Positions 54,036 to 62,893 are shown, numbered from the stretch's first letter. The stretch: 64,000 nt of DNA from Archangium sp. (GCA_030681645.1 JAUXRX010000042.1:62001-126000), one strand, 5' to 3'. Notes: a model not told the origin generated them from the letters alone. Numbers and translations: made by a program.

Positions 54036-54152
54036 GCCTCTCCCTGCGCAGCGGGCGCAGCGGGGAGAGGGCCGGGGTGAGGGGCGAATGCGGAGCAAGT
54101 GAGCCCCTCACCCGGCCTGCGGCCGACCTCTCCCCGCTTTCGCAGGGAGAGG
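54036..54152. repeat. Family-A inverted pair (REPIN-like)
   Basis: Two family-A units in opposite orientation, 54036-54084 (CCTCTCCCTGCGCAGCGGGC ... GGGGTGAGGGG) and 54103-54152 (CCCCTCACCCGGCCTGCGGC ... AGGGAGAGG), separated by about 18 bp. They could fold into one large hairpin. The pair lies between katG and a collagen-like lipoprotein gene. Confidence 0.75.
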
Positions 54153-54184
54153 TTTCAGGCACGAAATGTCGTACGACGCAGCGC

Positions 54185-55978
54185 ATGGTTCGTTGGCTCA
54201 CCGTCACGCTGACGCTGGCGCTCGCCGGCTGCGTCCACACCTTCCCGCCGCAATACGGCCTCGACGACCTGCGCGCCGATTCCGAGAAGTGGCCGGGGGA
54301 AGCGCTGGTGCACTTCCTGTCCCGCCCCGAGGCAGACGCGGCGGCGTGCGTGCGCTCGAACTTCACCCGGGCCGACTGGAAGCTGGTCGACCCCTTCGTC
54401 GCCTCGCTCGCGGGCTCGAAGGTGCCGCTCGCCACCTGGGGGGCGTGCGCGACGAAGTTGTTGCCCACCCTCGCGCCCGAGCACCGGGAGCATTTCCTCG
54501 CGCAGCTCGCGGACCTGACCTCGGCCTTCATCAGCCAGCCCGACTTCAAGCGCTTGAGCCTCGTGCACCAGCTCCTCTCCACGCGGGCGCGCGAGACTTC
54601 CGCCGCGCTGCGCGCGCTCAGACCGAAGCTCCGGTCGACGAAGCCAGAGGCCCGGCAGCTCGACGCGCTGCTCGCCGAGCTGCGACTGACGCTCGAGCTC
54701 GAAGACGGCCTGATGAACGGGGAGCGCTTGAGCCCCCAGGTGGTGTTGCAGCAGCAGGACGAGGGGTTGCTGCGGCGCATCGAGGCCCGCTGCCCCGAGG
54801 AAGAGGTGAGGACCTCGGCCCGCCGGCGCATCGTGCAGCTCCACCTCGCGCAGTCGACGGTGCCGGAGGTCAAGGCGCGCGCCGCCGAAGTCGAAGAGCT
54901 CGTGTTCGCGACGGGGAGATGGGCGCAACCGGTCGCGCGCCTGGCCGCTGCCGCGCCCCAGCCCGCGCTGACCCTGGGCACGGGCCTGCATGCGTCGCAG
55001 GACATCGCCTCCCAGCTGGTGCGCCTCTTCGTCGCCGGTGATGAAGCGCGCCGCGCCCCAGCGCTCGACCTGCGCCCCATTGTCCGCTTCCACGTGGGCT
55101 GGAGTCAGCCGCTCGGCCTCTGTGCCCCACCTGCGGCGCTCGACGTCACGCCGTGCATCGCCGCGGCCGAGGTCGAGCTGGGCACCGGCTTCGCCACGCT
55201 CGACGGCGACGGGGTGCTGCACGTGCCGCAGAAGCTGGCGATGGCCGACGCCGTCGACCTGACCCGCGCCGGCCTCGGCCTCGTCGTCCCGCTTCGACTG
55301 GGCGGGCGCCTCGCGCAGGTGCTGCAGGTGCCCTTCACCGTGCTCGCACCCAGCTCCTTCTGCTTCGAGGGCGAGCCCTCTTCTCCGGGCCCGGCGGTGA
55401 GCGCCGTGGTGGTGCCCGCCACCCAGGGGCTCCTCGTGGACGCCGTCGACGAGAAGGCGCGGCGCCGGCAGTTCGTGCTTCCGCGCGGGGCGAGCTCGTT
55501 CGAGTTCGGCAGCTGCGGCGGCCGCGGCCGGGCGGGGGCGGCCGGCTCGGCGGGGCTGAATGGCTCGCGCGGCAGCAACGGGTCGAGCGCGAGCTGCCCC
55601 TCGATGTCGGGCGGCAACGGCGGGCCGGGCGGCAACGGCTCGCCGGGCGGAGCGGGCGGAAACGGCACGCCCGGAGGTGATGGCGGCCCGGTGAAGGTCG
55701 AGCTGCTCTGTGGCCGCGCCTGTGACGACGAGCCCTTCGTCAAGGCCGTGATGCGCTCGCGGGGCGGCCTGGGCGGCGAAGGAGGGCCGGGCGGGCGGGG
55801 CGGCCGCGGCGGTGACGGCGGTGCGGGCGGCTCGGGCACGAGCTGCTACCAGAACGGAAAGAGCACCTACGCCTCGGGTGGCTCGCAGGGGAGCCGCGGG
55901 TCGGATGGCAGCGCAGGCGCCCCGGGGCAGCGTGGGGCGCCCGGCCACGATGGGGCGGTGCAGGTGCTGGTGCGGTGA
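54185..55978 (+). CDS. Lipoprotein with collagen-like Gly-rich C-terminus
   Basis: About 597 residues. MVRWLTVTLTLALAGCVHTF is a lipoprotein signal. An N-terminal helical half (about 30-270) and a beta-rich middle lead to a C-terminal tail of short Gly-x-x units (GSRGSNGSSA, GGNGGPGGNGSPGG, GGEGGPGGRGGRGGDGG), about 115 residues interrupted by a short VKVELLCGRACDDEPFVKAV domain. Collagen-like tails form stalks on bacterial surfaces. The Met at 54185 was chosen, because the longer frame upstream reads through the REPIN-like repeat. Function unknown. Confidence 0.75.
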   Translation: MVRWLTVTLTLALAGCVHTFPPQYGLDDLRADSEKWPGEALVHFLSRPEADAAACVRSNFTRADWKLVDPFVASLAGSKVPLATWGACATKLLPTLAPEHREHFLAQLADLTSAFISQPDFKRLSLVHQLLSTRARETSAALRALRPKLRSTKPEARQLDALLAELRLTLELEDGLMNGERLSPQVVLQQQDEGLLRRIEARCPEEEVRTSARRRIVQLHLAQSTVPEVKARAAEVEELVFATGRWAQPVARLAAAAPQPALTLGTGLHASQDIASQLVRLFVAGDEARRAPALDLRPIVRFHVGWSQPLGLCAPPAALDVTPCIAAAEVELGTGFATLDGDGVLHVPQKLAMADAVDLTRAGLGLVVPLRLGGRLAQVLQVPFTVLAPSSFCFEGEPSSPGPAVSAVVVPATQGLLVDAVDEKARRRQFVLPRGASSFEFGSCGGRGRAGAAGSAGLNGSRGSNGSSASCPSMSGGNGGPGGNGSPGGAGGNGTPGGDGGPVKVELLCGRACDDEPFVKAVMRSRGGLGGEGGPGGRGGRGGDGGAGGSGTSCYQNGKSTYASGGSQGSRGSDGSAGAPGQRGAPGHDGAVQVLVR

Positions 55979-56020
55979 TCAACGCTGGCCCCCGCCGCCG
56001 TTCATTCGCATGATGCAGGC

Positions 56021-57097
56021 ATGTGTCGATGGAGATGGTTGCTGCTGGTGGTCCCGTCTCTCGCCCTCGCGCAGACCCCCCGCGCGTTCTTCGACGAGGG
56101 CACCGCGCTCTACGCCCGCGGGCAGTTCGCGAAGGCGGCCGAGAAGTTCGAAGCGTCGTACGCGGCGCGCCCGGTGCCGGTGACGATGTTCAACATCGCG
56201 CGCTCGTGGGAACAGGCGGGCCAGACCCTCAAGGCGATCGGGTCGTGGCAGGCGTGGCTGGTGATGAGCCCTGCGGCGCCCGAGCGCCCCGAGGTGGTGC
56301 TCTCGTTGCAGCGGCTGGGCGACAGGCTGGCGAAGCTGGGCGTGCAGGCGCTCACCATCACCTCGCTCCCCTTGAGCGCGCGCGTGGTGATCGACGGAGC
56401 GCCCCGAGGCGTCACCCCGCTCACCGTCGAGCTGACGCCCACGCGCCACCTCGTTCGCCTCGAGCTCGAGGGCCGGGAGCCGCAGGAACGCGCGGTGGAG
56501 TTCTCGCTCGCCCACCCCGCAGTCGAGACCTTCGAGCTCGCGCCCGCGGGCCAGCTCGCGCCTTCGTTGCTGCAGGCGCAGCCGGCCCCTGACGTGACTG
56601 CGCCCGTGCCGTTCCCACGCCCCGCGGTGCCGCGCCCCACCGACCCCGACTTCGCCTTCTCATTGGGTGATGACGCGGTGCACGTGCACATCGAGACCAA
56701 CAACCGCGAGGTGCGGCTCTACCGGTCCAACGGCAACCCCAACGGGGAATGCCGCGCGCCCTGCGATGTGACCGTCGTCCGCGCGGCCGACCTCTTCACC
56801 ATCGGCGGCATGGGCATCGTCTCGTCGAACCCGTTCGTGCTGGCGGATCACCGCAAGAACGGCAAGGTGCGGCTCAAGGTGGGGCCGGGCAACGCGGGCC
56901 TCTTCTTCGGCGGCGGCACGATCCTCTCGACGATCGCCATCGCCGGGCTGTCCATCGCGCTGGCCTTCGGACTCGGCCAATCAAGCGACAAGGGGCTGCC
57001 GGTGGCCCTGGGCCTGGGCCTGGGCGTCCCGTCGGCAATCGGAGCCATCGCCCTGTTCGCGACCAACGGCACGAAGGTGGAGTTCAACCCGGACTGA
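56021..57097 (+). CDS. PEGA/TPR-type exported protein with C-terminal membrane segments
   Basis: A 358-residue protein with signal peptide (LLLVVPSLALAQ), a TPR-like start (FFDEGTALYARGQFAKAAEK, TMFNIARSWEQAGQTLKAIG), a PEGA-like beta domain (ITSLPLSARVVIDGAPRGVT, PLTVELTPTRHLVRLELEGR), a linker, a second beta domain (DDAVHVHIETNNREVRLYRS, GECRAPCDVTV) and two C-terminal membrane helices (ILSTIAIAGLSIALAFGLG, GLGLGVPSAIGAIALFA). This layout is common in myxobacteria. It lies 42 bp after the collagen-like gene, so may be co-transcribed. Function unknown. Confidence 0.75.
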   Translation: MCRWRWLLLVVPSLALAQTPRAFFDEGTALYARGQFAKAAEKFEASYAARPVPVTMFNIARSWEQAGQTLKAIGSWQAWLVMSPAAPERPEVVLSLQRLGDRLAKLGVQALTITSLPLSARVVIDGAPRGVTPLTVELTPTRHLVRLELEGREPQERAVEFSLAHPAVETFELAPAGQLAPSLLQAQPAPDVTAPVPFPRPAVPRPTDPDFAFSLGDDAVHVHIETNNREVRLYRSNGNPNGECRAPCDVTVVRAADLFTIGGMGIVSSNPFVLADHRKNGKVRLKVGPGNAGLFFGGGTILSTIAIAGLSIALAFGLGQSSDKGLPVALGLGLGVPSAIGAIALFATNGTKVEFNPD

Positions 57098-57112
57098 GCT
57101 GGGAGAGGGCAA

Positions 57113-57994
57113 TCAGAACTTGTTCATCGGCGTCCCCTGTGCGCCATGAAGCACCGCGTGGACCTCGGAGAGGATCGCCAGCGCCACCGACGCAGGTCCT
57201 TCACCCCCGAGGGCGAGGCCGACCGGCGCGTGCAGGCGCGCGAGCGGCAGGTCTTTCGGCAGCATCGCCAGCAGGTCCTTCGTGCGCTTCGTGGGGCCCA
57301 GCACGCCGACGTACGCGGGCAATGGCGAGCGCAGCACCGCCTCGAGCACGCGCGCGTCGAAGATGAGGTGATGGGACATCACCACCACCGCGCAGCCCTG
57401 CTCCAGCGGCAGCGCGTCGAGCTTCTCGGGCGAAAGCACGTGCGTGGTGGCCCCGGGAAAGCGCGCCGCCGACGCCTGTGCCGGCCTCCAGTCGACGACG
57501 TGCACGTCCCACCCCAGGGACATCGCCATCGAGTGCAGCGGCCTCGCGTCGTGGCCCGCCCCGCACAGCACCAGCCGCCGCGAGGGCTGCAGCGTTTCGA
57601 CGCGGCCTTCCATCACGGTGAGCTGCACCGGCTTGCGCGTCTCGACCACTTCGATCATCGCGCGCGCGGTGGGCCCGTCGGCGCGGAAGGGCTCGAGGAG
57701 CACGTCGACCTCGCCGCCGCAGCCGAGCGCCACCTCTCCATCGGCCGAGGTGTCGTAGGTGTGCACCACGGGCCGGCCTTCGGACACGAGCCACGCCGCG
57801 CGGCGCACCACGTCGGCCTCGAGGCAGCCGCCGCTGATGCTGCCGGCCTGCCAGCCCTGGCTCGTGACCAGCATGCGTGCACCCGGCTTCCGGTACGACG
57901 AGCCGCGGGTGGCGACGACGGTGGCGAGCACGGGCGTCTCTCCCTCGGCCCAGGCGCGTCGCGCTGCCGCGAGGATGGCGGGTAGCTCGCTCAC
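57113..57994 (-). CDS. XdhC/CoxI family molybdo-hydroxylase maturation protein
   Basis: A 293-residue protein. The N-terminal XdhC/CoxI domain has LATVVATRGSSYRKPGARML and GSISGGCLEADV, plus YDTSADGEVALGCGGEVDVL; the C-terminal Rossmann domain has LVLCGAGHDARPL and YVGVLGPTKRTKDLL. Family members insert or sulphurate molybdenum cofactor in xanthine dehydrogenase-like enzymes, but no molybdo-hydroxylase gene is in the window. The start is a GTG; on both sides of it lies an 83-bp duplication shared with the end of the threonine synthase gene. Encoded beside PLP enzymes and a YgfK-like protein, as in the E. coli yge-ygf purine-related cluster in general terms. Confidence 0.88.
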   Translation of the reverse strand: MSELPAILAAARRAWAEGETPVLATVVATRGSSYRKPGARMLVTSQGWQAGSISGGCLEADVVRRAAWLVSEGRPVVHTYDTSADGEVALGCGGEVDVLLEPFRADGPTARAMIEVVETRKPVQLTVMEGRVETLQPSRRLVLCGAGHDARPLHSMAMSLGWDVHVVDWRPAQASAARFPGATTHVLSPEKLDALPLEQGCAVVVMSHHLIFDARVLEAVLRSPLPAYVGVLGPTKRTKDLLAMLPKDLPLARLHAPVGLALGGEGPASVALAILSEVHAVLHGAQGTPMNKF

Positions 57995-58077
57995 GCGATG
58001 GTCGCCGCTTCGAGCAGAGGGGCGATCGCCGCAGCCCACGCACGCCGCGCCGCCGCGATGGCGGTTGGTGCACTCAC
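57991..58077 (-). CDS. 28-codon chimeric mini-ORF made by an 83-bp duplication
   Basis: GTG at 58077 to TGA at 57991 encodes MSAPTAIAAARRAWAAAIAP then LLEAATIA. The first half matches the start of XdhC (MSELPAILAAARRAWA) and the second half matches the end of threonine synthase (VLEAVTIA). Each end overlaps a neighbour by GTGA. The 57991-58016 segment is 25/26 identical to 58074-58099. The simplest reading is a tandem duplication of the ancestral overlapping thrC-xdhC junction. Whether it is translated is unknown; it may only keep coupling between the two genes. Confidence 0.5.
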   Translation of the reverse strand: MSAPTAIAAARRAWAAAIAPLLEAATIA

Positions 58078-59282
58078 GCGATGGTCACCGCTTCGAGCAC
58101 CGGGTCGATCGCCGCGGGTATCCTCACGCGCGCGAGCGGGGCGTCGATGTCCTTGAGGCCGTGTCCCGTGGCGATCACCACCACGGTCGCGTCCTTCGGC
58201 AGCGCGCGCGAGCTGGCCTGCAGCTTCACCAGGCCCGCGAACGCCGCGGCGCCCGCGGGCTCGGTGAACACGCCGGTCTTCGCGGCGAGCCGCGCCTGGG
58301 CGTCGAGAATCTCTTCATCCGTGACGGTGAGCGTCGCGCCCTTCGACTCGAGCACCGCGCGCCGCGCCCAGTGCGCGTTGCTGGGGCAGGTGACCGAGAT
58401 GGAGTCGGCGATGGTCTTCGGATCCGCCGCGTCCGAATAGGTGCCGGTCTCGACGTAGCGGTGAATGGCGTCGCTCTTCTCGGCCTGGATCGCGAAGAGC
58501 TTCGGCAGCTTGTCGATCACCCCGAGCCGCAGGAGGTCGGAGAAGCCCTTGTGCACGCCCGCGAGGATGACGCCGTCACCGGCCGAGACGAACACCGCGT
58601 CGGGGGTGAGCTGCTCGGCGATTTCGAGCGAGACCGTCTTCTTTCCCTCGATGGTGAGCGGGTGGTACGCGGTGTTGCGGTTGAGCCCGCTGCGCTTCGC
58701 GGTGAACTCGAGCGAGAGCTTGAAGGCGTCGTCGTAGGTGCCACGCACGGGCACCACGCGCGCGCCCGAGAGCACCATCTGCACCAGCTTCGCCCGGGGC
58801 GCCTTCTCGGGCACGAAGATGAGCGCCTCCACGCCGGCCGACGCGCACACCGCCGCCAGCGCCGAGGCCGCGTTGCCGGTCGAGGCGCACACCACGCGCT
58901 GCTCCTTCAGGCGAAGGGCCTCGGCCGTGACCAGGAACGAGGCGCGGTCCTTGAGCGAGCCGCTGGGGTTCTGCCCGTCGTTCTTGAGGTGCAGCTTCGG
59001 TACGCCCAGCTCTTCACCGAGGCGCCGCGCCGAGACGAGCGGGGTGCGCCCGACGATGAGCGGGGGAAAGAACTCGGGCTCGACGGCGCACAGCAGGTTC
59101 CAGTCGGGGCGCGCGCGGTCGAACTTCGGGCGGATGCTGTCGACGTCGAAGACCGCCTCGAGCACGCCCTTGAGCGGGATGCCCGGCCGATACGAAGCGC
59201 CGCAGTCGGGGCAGAGGTAGCGCACGTCGGCGCGCGCGAACTCGCGGCGGCAGTCGGTGCAGCGGTAGATGAACGAGGGCAC
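58074..59282 (-). CDS. thrC: Threonine synthase
   Basis: A 402-residue PLP enzyme converting O-phosphohomoserine to threonine. An N-terminal zinc-ribbon-like segment has two CxxC pairs (YRCTDCRREFARADVRYLCP, DCGASY). The PLP Lys is in NPSGSLKDRASFLV, the phosphate-binding loop is STGNAASALAAV, and IATGHGLKDID lies near the C-terminus. The zinc-ribbon version of the family is common in archaea and some bacteria. The end overlaps the next start (GTGA) and was duplicated, see the mini-ORF. Diverges from the PLP enzyme gene at 59399. Assignment to threonine synthase rather than another fold-type II enzyme is by overall similarity. Confidence 0.87.
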   Translation of the reverse strand: MPSFIYRCTDCRREFARADVRYLCPDCGASYRPGIPLKGVLEAVFDVDSIRPKFDRARPDWNLLCAVEPEFFPPLIVGRTPLVSARRLGEELGVPKLHLKNDGQNPSGSLKDRASFLVTAEALRLKEQRVVCASTGNAASALAAVCASAGVEALIFVPEKAPRAKLVQMVLSGARVVPVRGTYDDAFKLSLEFTAKRSGLNRNTAYHPLTIEGKKTVSLEIAEQLTPDAVFVSAGDGVILAGVHKGFSDLLRLGVIDKLPKLFAIQAEKSDAIHRYVETGTYSDAADPKTIADSISVTCPSNAHWARRAVLESKGATLTVTDEEILDAQARLAAKTGVFTEPAGAAAFAGLVKLQASSRALPKDATVVVIATGHGLKDIDAPLARVRIPAAIDPVLEAVTIA

Positions 59283-59398
59283 GGGCCGAGTCTAGGCAGG
59301 TGGCCGGCAGTCCACAGGCCAGAACGGATCATCGAAGCGAGGTGTGGGGCTTCTGGCCGAACCTGTTCACCGCGCAGGCGGCAGGTATGGTCGCGCGC

Positions 59399-60853
59399 AT
59401 GGTGAAGCTGAACGAAGCCGTCCTGGACCGCGCGGCGAAGCTGTGTCGCGAGCGTGGCGTCGTCATTCCCACCCTGGCGCAGATGCGCGACGCCTCGAAG
59501 ATTCCCGAGAAGGTGAAGAAGAAGCTGCCGGGCATCGGCCTGTGGGACATCAACCCGCTCAACCTCTTCCGCATCTCCTGGAAGAACGACGTGAAGAGCG
59601 GGCTCTACGGTGACGTGAACGCGTTCGAGATTCCGAAGGCGATCACCGGCGTCGACGCGCGCATCATCGGGCTGGTGGGCAAGTACTTCCCCACGGGCGC
59701 GCACAAGGTCGGCGCGGCGTTTGGCTGCCTGGTGCCTCGGCTGGTGACGGGCGGCTTCGACCCCACCTCGCAGAAGGCGGTGTGGCCTTCGACCGGCAAC
59801 TACTGCCGCGGTGGTGCCTTCGACTGCGCGCTGCTGGGCACCACGGCGGTCGCCATTCTCCCCGAGGGGATGAGCCGCGAGCGCTTCGAGTGGCTCAAGA
59901 AGATCGGCGCCGAGGTGATCGCCACGCCGGGCACCGAGAGCAACGTGAAGGAGATCTACGACAAGTGCTGGGAGCTGCGCCGCACGCGCCCCAACGACAT
60001 CATCTTCAACCAGTTCGAGGAGTTCGGTAACCCGTCGTGGCACTTCCACGTCACCGGCCCTGCGCTCGCCGAGGTGTACGAGAAGGTGAAGACGCCGAAG
60101 AGCAAGCTGGCGGGCTTCCTCTCGGCCACGGGCTCGGCGGGCACCATCGGCGCGGGCGACTATCTGAAGAAGCACTACCCCGGCTCGCTCATCGGCGCGG
60201 TCGAGGCGCTGCAGTGCCCGACGCTCTACAACAACGGCTTCGGCGATCACCGCATCGAGGGCATCGGCGACAAGCACGTGCCGTGGATTCACAACGTGCG
60301 GAACACCGACGCGGTGGTGGCGATCGACGACGAAGACACGATTCGCATCTTGCGGCTGTTCAACGAGCCGGCGGGGCAGGCGTGGCTGGCGAAGCAGGGC
60401 GTGGGGAAGGACGTGCTCGAGAAGCTGCCGTTGCTGGGCATCTCGGGCATCTGCAACCTGCTCTCGGCGATGAAGTTCTCGAAGTACTACGAGCTGGGGC
60501 CGGACGACGTGGTGCTGACGGTCTTCACCGATTCCGAAGAGCTGTACACCTCGCGCCTCGAGGACCTGCGGAAGGATCGCGGACCGTACGTCGAGGTCGA
60601 CGCGGCGAAGGACCTCGATCGCCGGCTGCACGGCGCGCAGACGGATTACCTGCGTGAGCTCAACTACCGGGACCGCAAGGCGCTGCACAACCTGAAGTAC
60701 TTCACCTGGGTCGAGCAGCAGGGGAAGACGAGCGACGAGCTGCGGCAGCTGTGGGATCCCGCCTACTGGGACGCGCAGTACGAAGAGGCGAACGGCTGGG
60801 ACGCGTTGATCGACTCGTTCAATGCAAGAACGGGAGTCCTCGCGTCGATGTAG
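59399..60853 (+). CDS. PLP-dependent fold-type II enzyme (cysteine synthase/lyase-like)
   Basis: A 484-residue protein. YFPTGAHKVGAAFGCLVPRL holds the likely PLP Lys, STGNYCRGGAFDCALLG resembles the phosphate loop, and LSATGSAGTIGAGDYLKKHY a Gly-rich loop. It is longer than cysteine synthase (about 310) and has a C-terminal extension of about 120 residues (YTSRLEDLRKDRGPYVEVDA). I cannot name its reaction. The start may be ATG at 59387 or 59399; the former has AGG only one base upstream, so I preferred the latter. It is followed after a REPIN-like pair by the YgfK-like gene; E. coli YgfK is also linked to a PLP lyase (YgeX). Confidence 0.78.
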   Translation: MVKLNEAVLDRAAKLCRERGVVIPTLAQMRDASKIPEKVKKKLPGIGLWDINPLNLFRISWKNDVKSGLYGDVNAFEIPKAITGVDARIIGLVGKYFPTGAHKVGAAFGCLVPRLVTGGFDPTSQKAVWPSTGNYCRGGAFDCALLGTTAVAILPEGMSRERFEWLKKIGAEVIATPGTESNVKEIYDKCWELRRTRPNDIIFNQFEEFGNPSWHFHVTGPALAEVYEKVKTPKSKLAGFLSATGSAGTIGAGDYLKKHYPGSLIGAVEALQCPTLYNNGFGDHRIEGIGDKHVPWIHNVRNTDAVVAIDDEDTIRILRLFNEPAGQAWLAKQGVGKDVLEKLPLLGISGICNLLSAMKFSKYYELGPDDVVLTVFTDSEELYTSRLEDLRKDRGPYVEVDAAKDLDRRLHGAQTDYLRELNYRDRKALHNLKYFTWVEQQGKTSDELRQLWDPAYWDAQYEEANGWDALIDSFNARTGVLASM

Positions 60854-60856
60854 TGG

Positions 60857-60976
60857 TCTCCCTCTCCCTGCGCAGCGGGGAGAGGGTTGGGGTGTGGGGC
60901 CGACCGGCCGACCGGAAGGGCAATGCGCCCCTCACCCGGCCTGCGGCCGACCTCTCCCCGCTTTCGCAGGGAGAGG
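60857..60976. repeat. Family-A inverted pair (REPIN-like)
   Basis: 60857-60900 (CTCCCTCTCCCTGCGCAGCG ... GGGGTGTGGGGC) and 60927-60976 (CCCCTCACCCGGCCTGCGGC ... AGGGAGAGG) face each other across 26 bp. The right half is nearly identical to the copy at 54103-54152. The pair ends nine bases before the YgfK-like start codon, so it occupies its leader. Confidence 0.75.
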
Positions 60977-60985
60977 AAACAACCC

Positions 60986-62893
60986 ATGGCGCACCTGCAC
61001 CCGTACCCGCTCGGAAGACTCGCCAGCCGCATCCTGAGCGAGCTCTCCACCGGAGGGCCGGTCCTCGACTTCCCGCGCGCGAAGCTGGTCCGCGGCGCGG
61101 GAGGCCGCGACTGGTCCACCACGCTGCACGGAACGAAGGTGGCCACCCCGCTCGGACCCGCGGCCGGGCCGCACACGCAGCTCGCGCAGAACATCGTGCT
61201 GGCGTACCTCGGCGGCTGCCGCATCTTCGAGCTGAAGACCGTGCAGCTCATGGACGAGCTCGTCATCCCGCGTCCGTGCATCGACGTGCGCACGGTGGGC
61301 TTCAACGTCGAGTGGTCGCAGGAGCTGAAGCTCGAACAATCGCTCGAGGAATACGTGAAGGCCTCGATGCTGCTCGAGGTGCTGGCCGCGTCGGGTCAGC
61401 TCGGGCTCGACCCGGGCTTCGAGCGCTTCGCCTTCGACCTGAGCGTCGGCTACGACCTGAAGGGCATCCAGCACGAGCGCGTTCAGGCCTTCCTGCACGG
61501 CATGCTCGACGCGACCAAGGTGATCGATCGCCTGCGGCCCGAGCTGCCGAAGCCGTATCGCGACCTGCCCTTCCGCAAGTGCATCAGCGACACGCTCACC
61601 CTCTCCACGTTCCACGGCTGTCCGCCCGGGGAGATCGAGAGCATCACCCGCTACCTGATGGAAGACGTGGGGCTGCACTGCGTGGTGAAGCTCAACCCCA
61701 CGCTCAACGGGCCCACCGAAGCGCGGCGGCTGTTCAACGAGGTGCTCGGCTACCGCTACCGCATCCCCGACGCGGCGTTCGCGAACGACCCGACCTTCGA
61801 GCAGGCGGTCGACCTGGTGACGCGGCTCGAGGCGACCTCGAAGAAGACGGGCCGCGGGCTGGGCGTGAAGTTCTCGAACACGCTGGTGGTGGAGAACGAA
61901 GGCGACTTCCTCCCCGCGAGCGAGAAGTCGCAGTACCTCTCAGGCCAGCCGCTGCACGTGCTGGCGATGAACCTGGTGGCGCGCTTCCGCGGCGTGTTCG
62001 GAGATCGCCTGCCCATCTCCTTCTCCGCCGGCATCGAGCGGCACAACTTCCCCGACGCGGTGGCGCTGGGGTTGGTGCCGGTGACGGTGTGCACCGATCT
62101 CCTGCGGCCGGGTGGCTATGCGCGCGCGTCGACCTACTTCCAGGAGCTGGGCACGAGGATGGACGCGGTCGGCGCGAAGACGCTCGACGAGTTCGTGCTG
62201 CGTGCCTACGCCCCGTTCACCCCGAGCGAAGTCGAGGGGGGCGCAGTCAGCGCCGCGAGGCTGCACAACACGAAGCACTACGTCGAGGGGCTGCTGAAGA
62301 ACCCGCGCTACGCCTACGCAGCGAACTCGAAGCCCCCCAACAAGGTGGGCACGAAGCTGGTGCTCTTCGACTGCCTCACCTGCGACAAGTGCGTGCCCGT
62401 GTGCCCCAACCACGCCAACTTCACCTACGCGCTCCCGGCCACCACGCTGCCGGTGGTGAAGCTCACCCGCACAGCCGACGGCACCTGGAAGAAGACGACC
62501 GCGCCGCCGCTGGTGATCGCGAAGAAGCACCAGCTCGCCACCTACGCAGACTTCTGCAACGAGTGCGGGAACTGCGACGTGTTCTGCCCCGAGGACGGCG
62601 GGCCCTACGTGCTCAAGCCGCGCTTCTTCGGCACCGAGGCGTCGTGGGCGAGCGGCGGCGACGGCCTGTTGCTGCTGAAGGACGGCACGACGCGGGGCCG
62701 CTTCGGGGGCCGCGAGTTCTCGCTGCTGGGCACGCGCTTCTCGGGCACTGGCTTCGAACTCGACGTCGTCGAGCCCGAGAACCCGGAGGGCCGCGTTGAC
62801 GACGGCGTGGAGATCGACCTGACGTACTTCCACATCCTGCGCTGGCTGCGAGACTCGGTGTCGTCGATGCCGGTCAACTACGTGAACGCCTGA
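60986..62893 (+). CDS. YgfK-like FeS oxidoreductase, shortened
   Basis: A 635-residue protein. The N-terminal about 420 residues match the dehydrogenase-like domain of YgfK: VATPLGPAAGPHTQLAQNIV, FELKTVQLMDELVIPRPCID, DLSVGYDLKGIQ, TLSTFHGCPPGEIESITRYL, VVKLNPTLNGPTEARRL and VCTDLLRPGGYARASTYFQE. The C-terminal part has two ferredoxin-type Cys groups (CLTCDKCVPVCPNH, CNECGNCDVFCPEDGG). E. coli YgfK is about 1030 residues with an FAD/NAD(P)H domain, which is absent here; the following CCG protein may be the electron partner. YgfK has been called a selenate reductase subunit, but its substrate is not certain. A 27-bp family-B element (62213-62239) is read as PFTPSEVEG between the two halves. 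Confidence 0.8.
   Translation: MAHLHPYPLGRLASRILSELSTGGPVLDFPRAKLVRGAGGRDWSTTLHGTKVATPLGPAAGPHTQLAQNIVLAYLGGCRIFELKTVQLMDELVIPRPCIDVRTVGFNVEWSQELKLEQSLEEYVKASMLLEVLAASGQLGLDPGFERFAFDLSVGYDLKGIQHERVQAFLHGMLDATKVIDRLRPELPKPYRDLPFRKCISDTLTLSTFHGCPPGEIESITRYLMEDVGLHCVVKLNPTLNGPTEARRLFNEVLGYRYRIPDAAFANDPTFEQAVDLVTRLEATSKKTGRGLGVKFSNTLVVENEGDFLPASEKSQYLSGQPLHVLAMNLVARFRGVFGDRLPISFSAGIERHNFPDAVALGLVPVTVCTDLLRPGGYARASTYFQELGTRMDAVGAKTLDEFVLRAYAPFTPSEVEGGAVSAARLHNTKHYVEGLLKNPRYAYAANSKPPNKVGTKLVLFDCLTCDKCVPVCPNHANFTYALPATTLPVVKLTRTADGTWKKTTAPPLVIAKKHQLATYADFCNECGNCDVFCPEDGGPYVLKPRFFGTEASWASGGDGLLLLKDGTTRGRFGGREFSLLGTRFSGTGFELDVVEPENPEGRVDDGVEIDLTYFHILRWLRDSVSSMPVNYVNA
62213..62239 (-). repeat. Family-B 27-bp element within ygfK-like gene
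   Basis: The reverse complement is CCCCTCGACTTCGCTCGGGG then TGAACGG, one base different from the copies at 21651 and 30788. Read in the third possible way, as PFTPSEVEG, between the dehydrogenase-like domain and the FeS domain. Confidence 0.85.
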
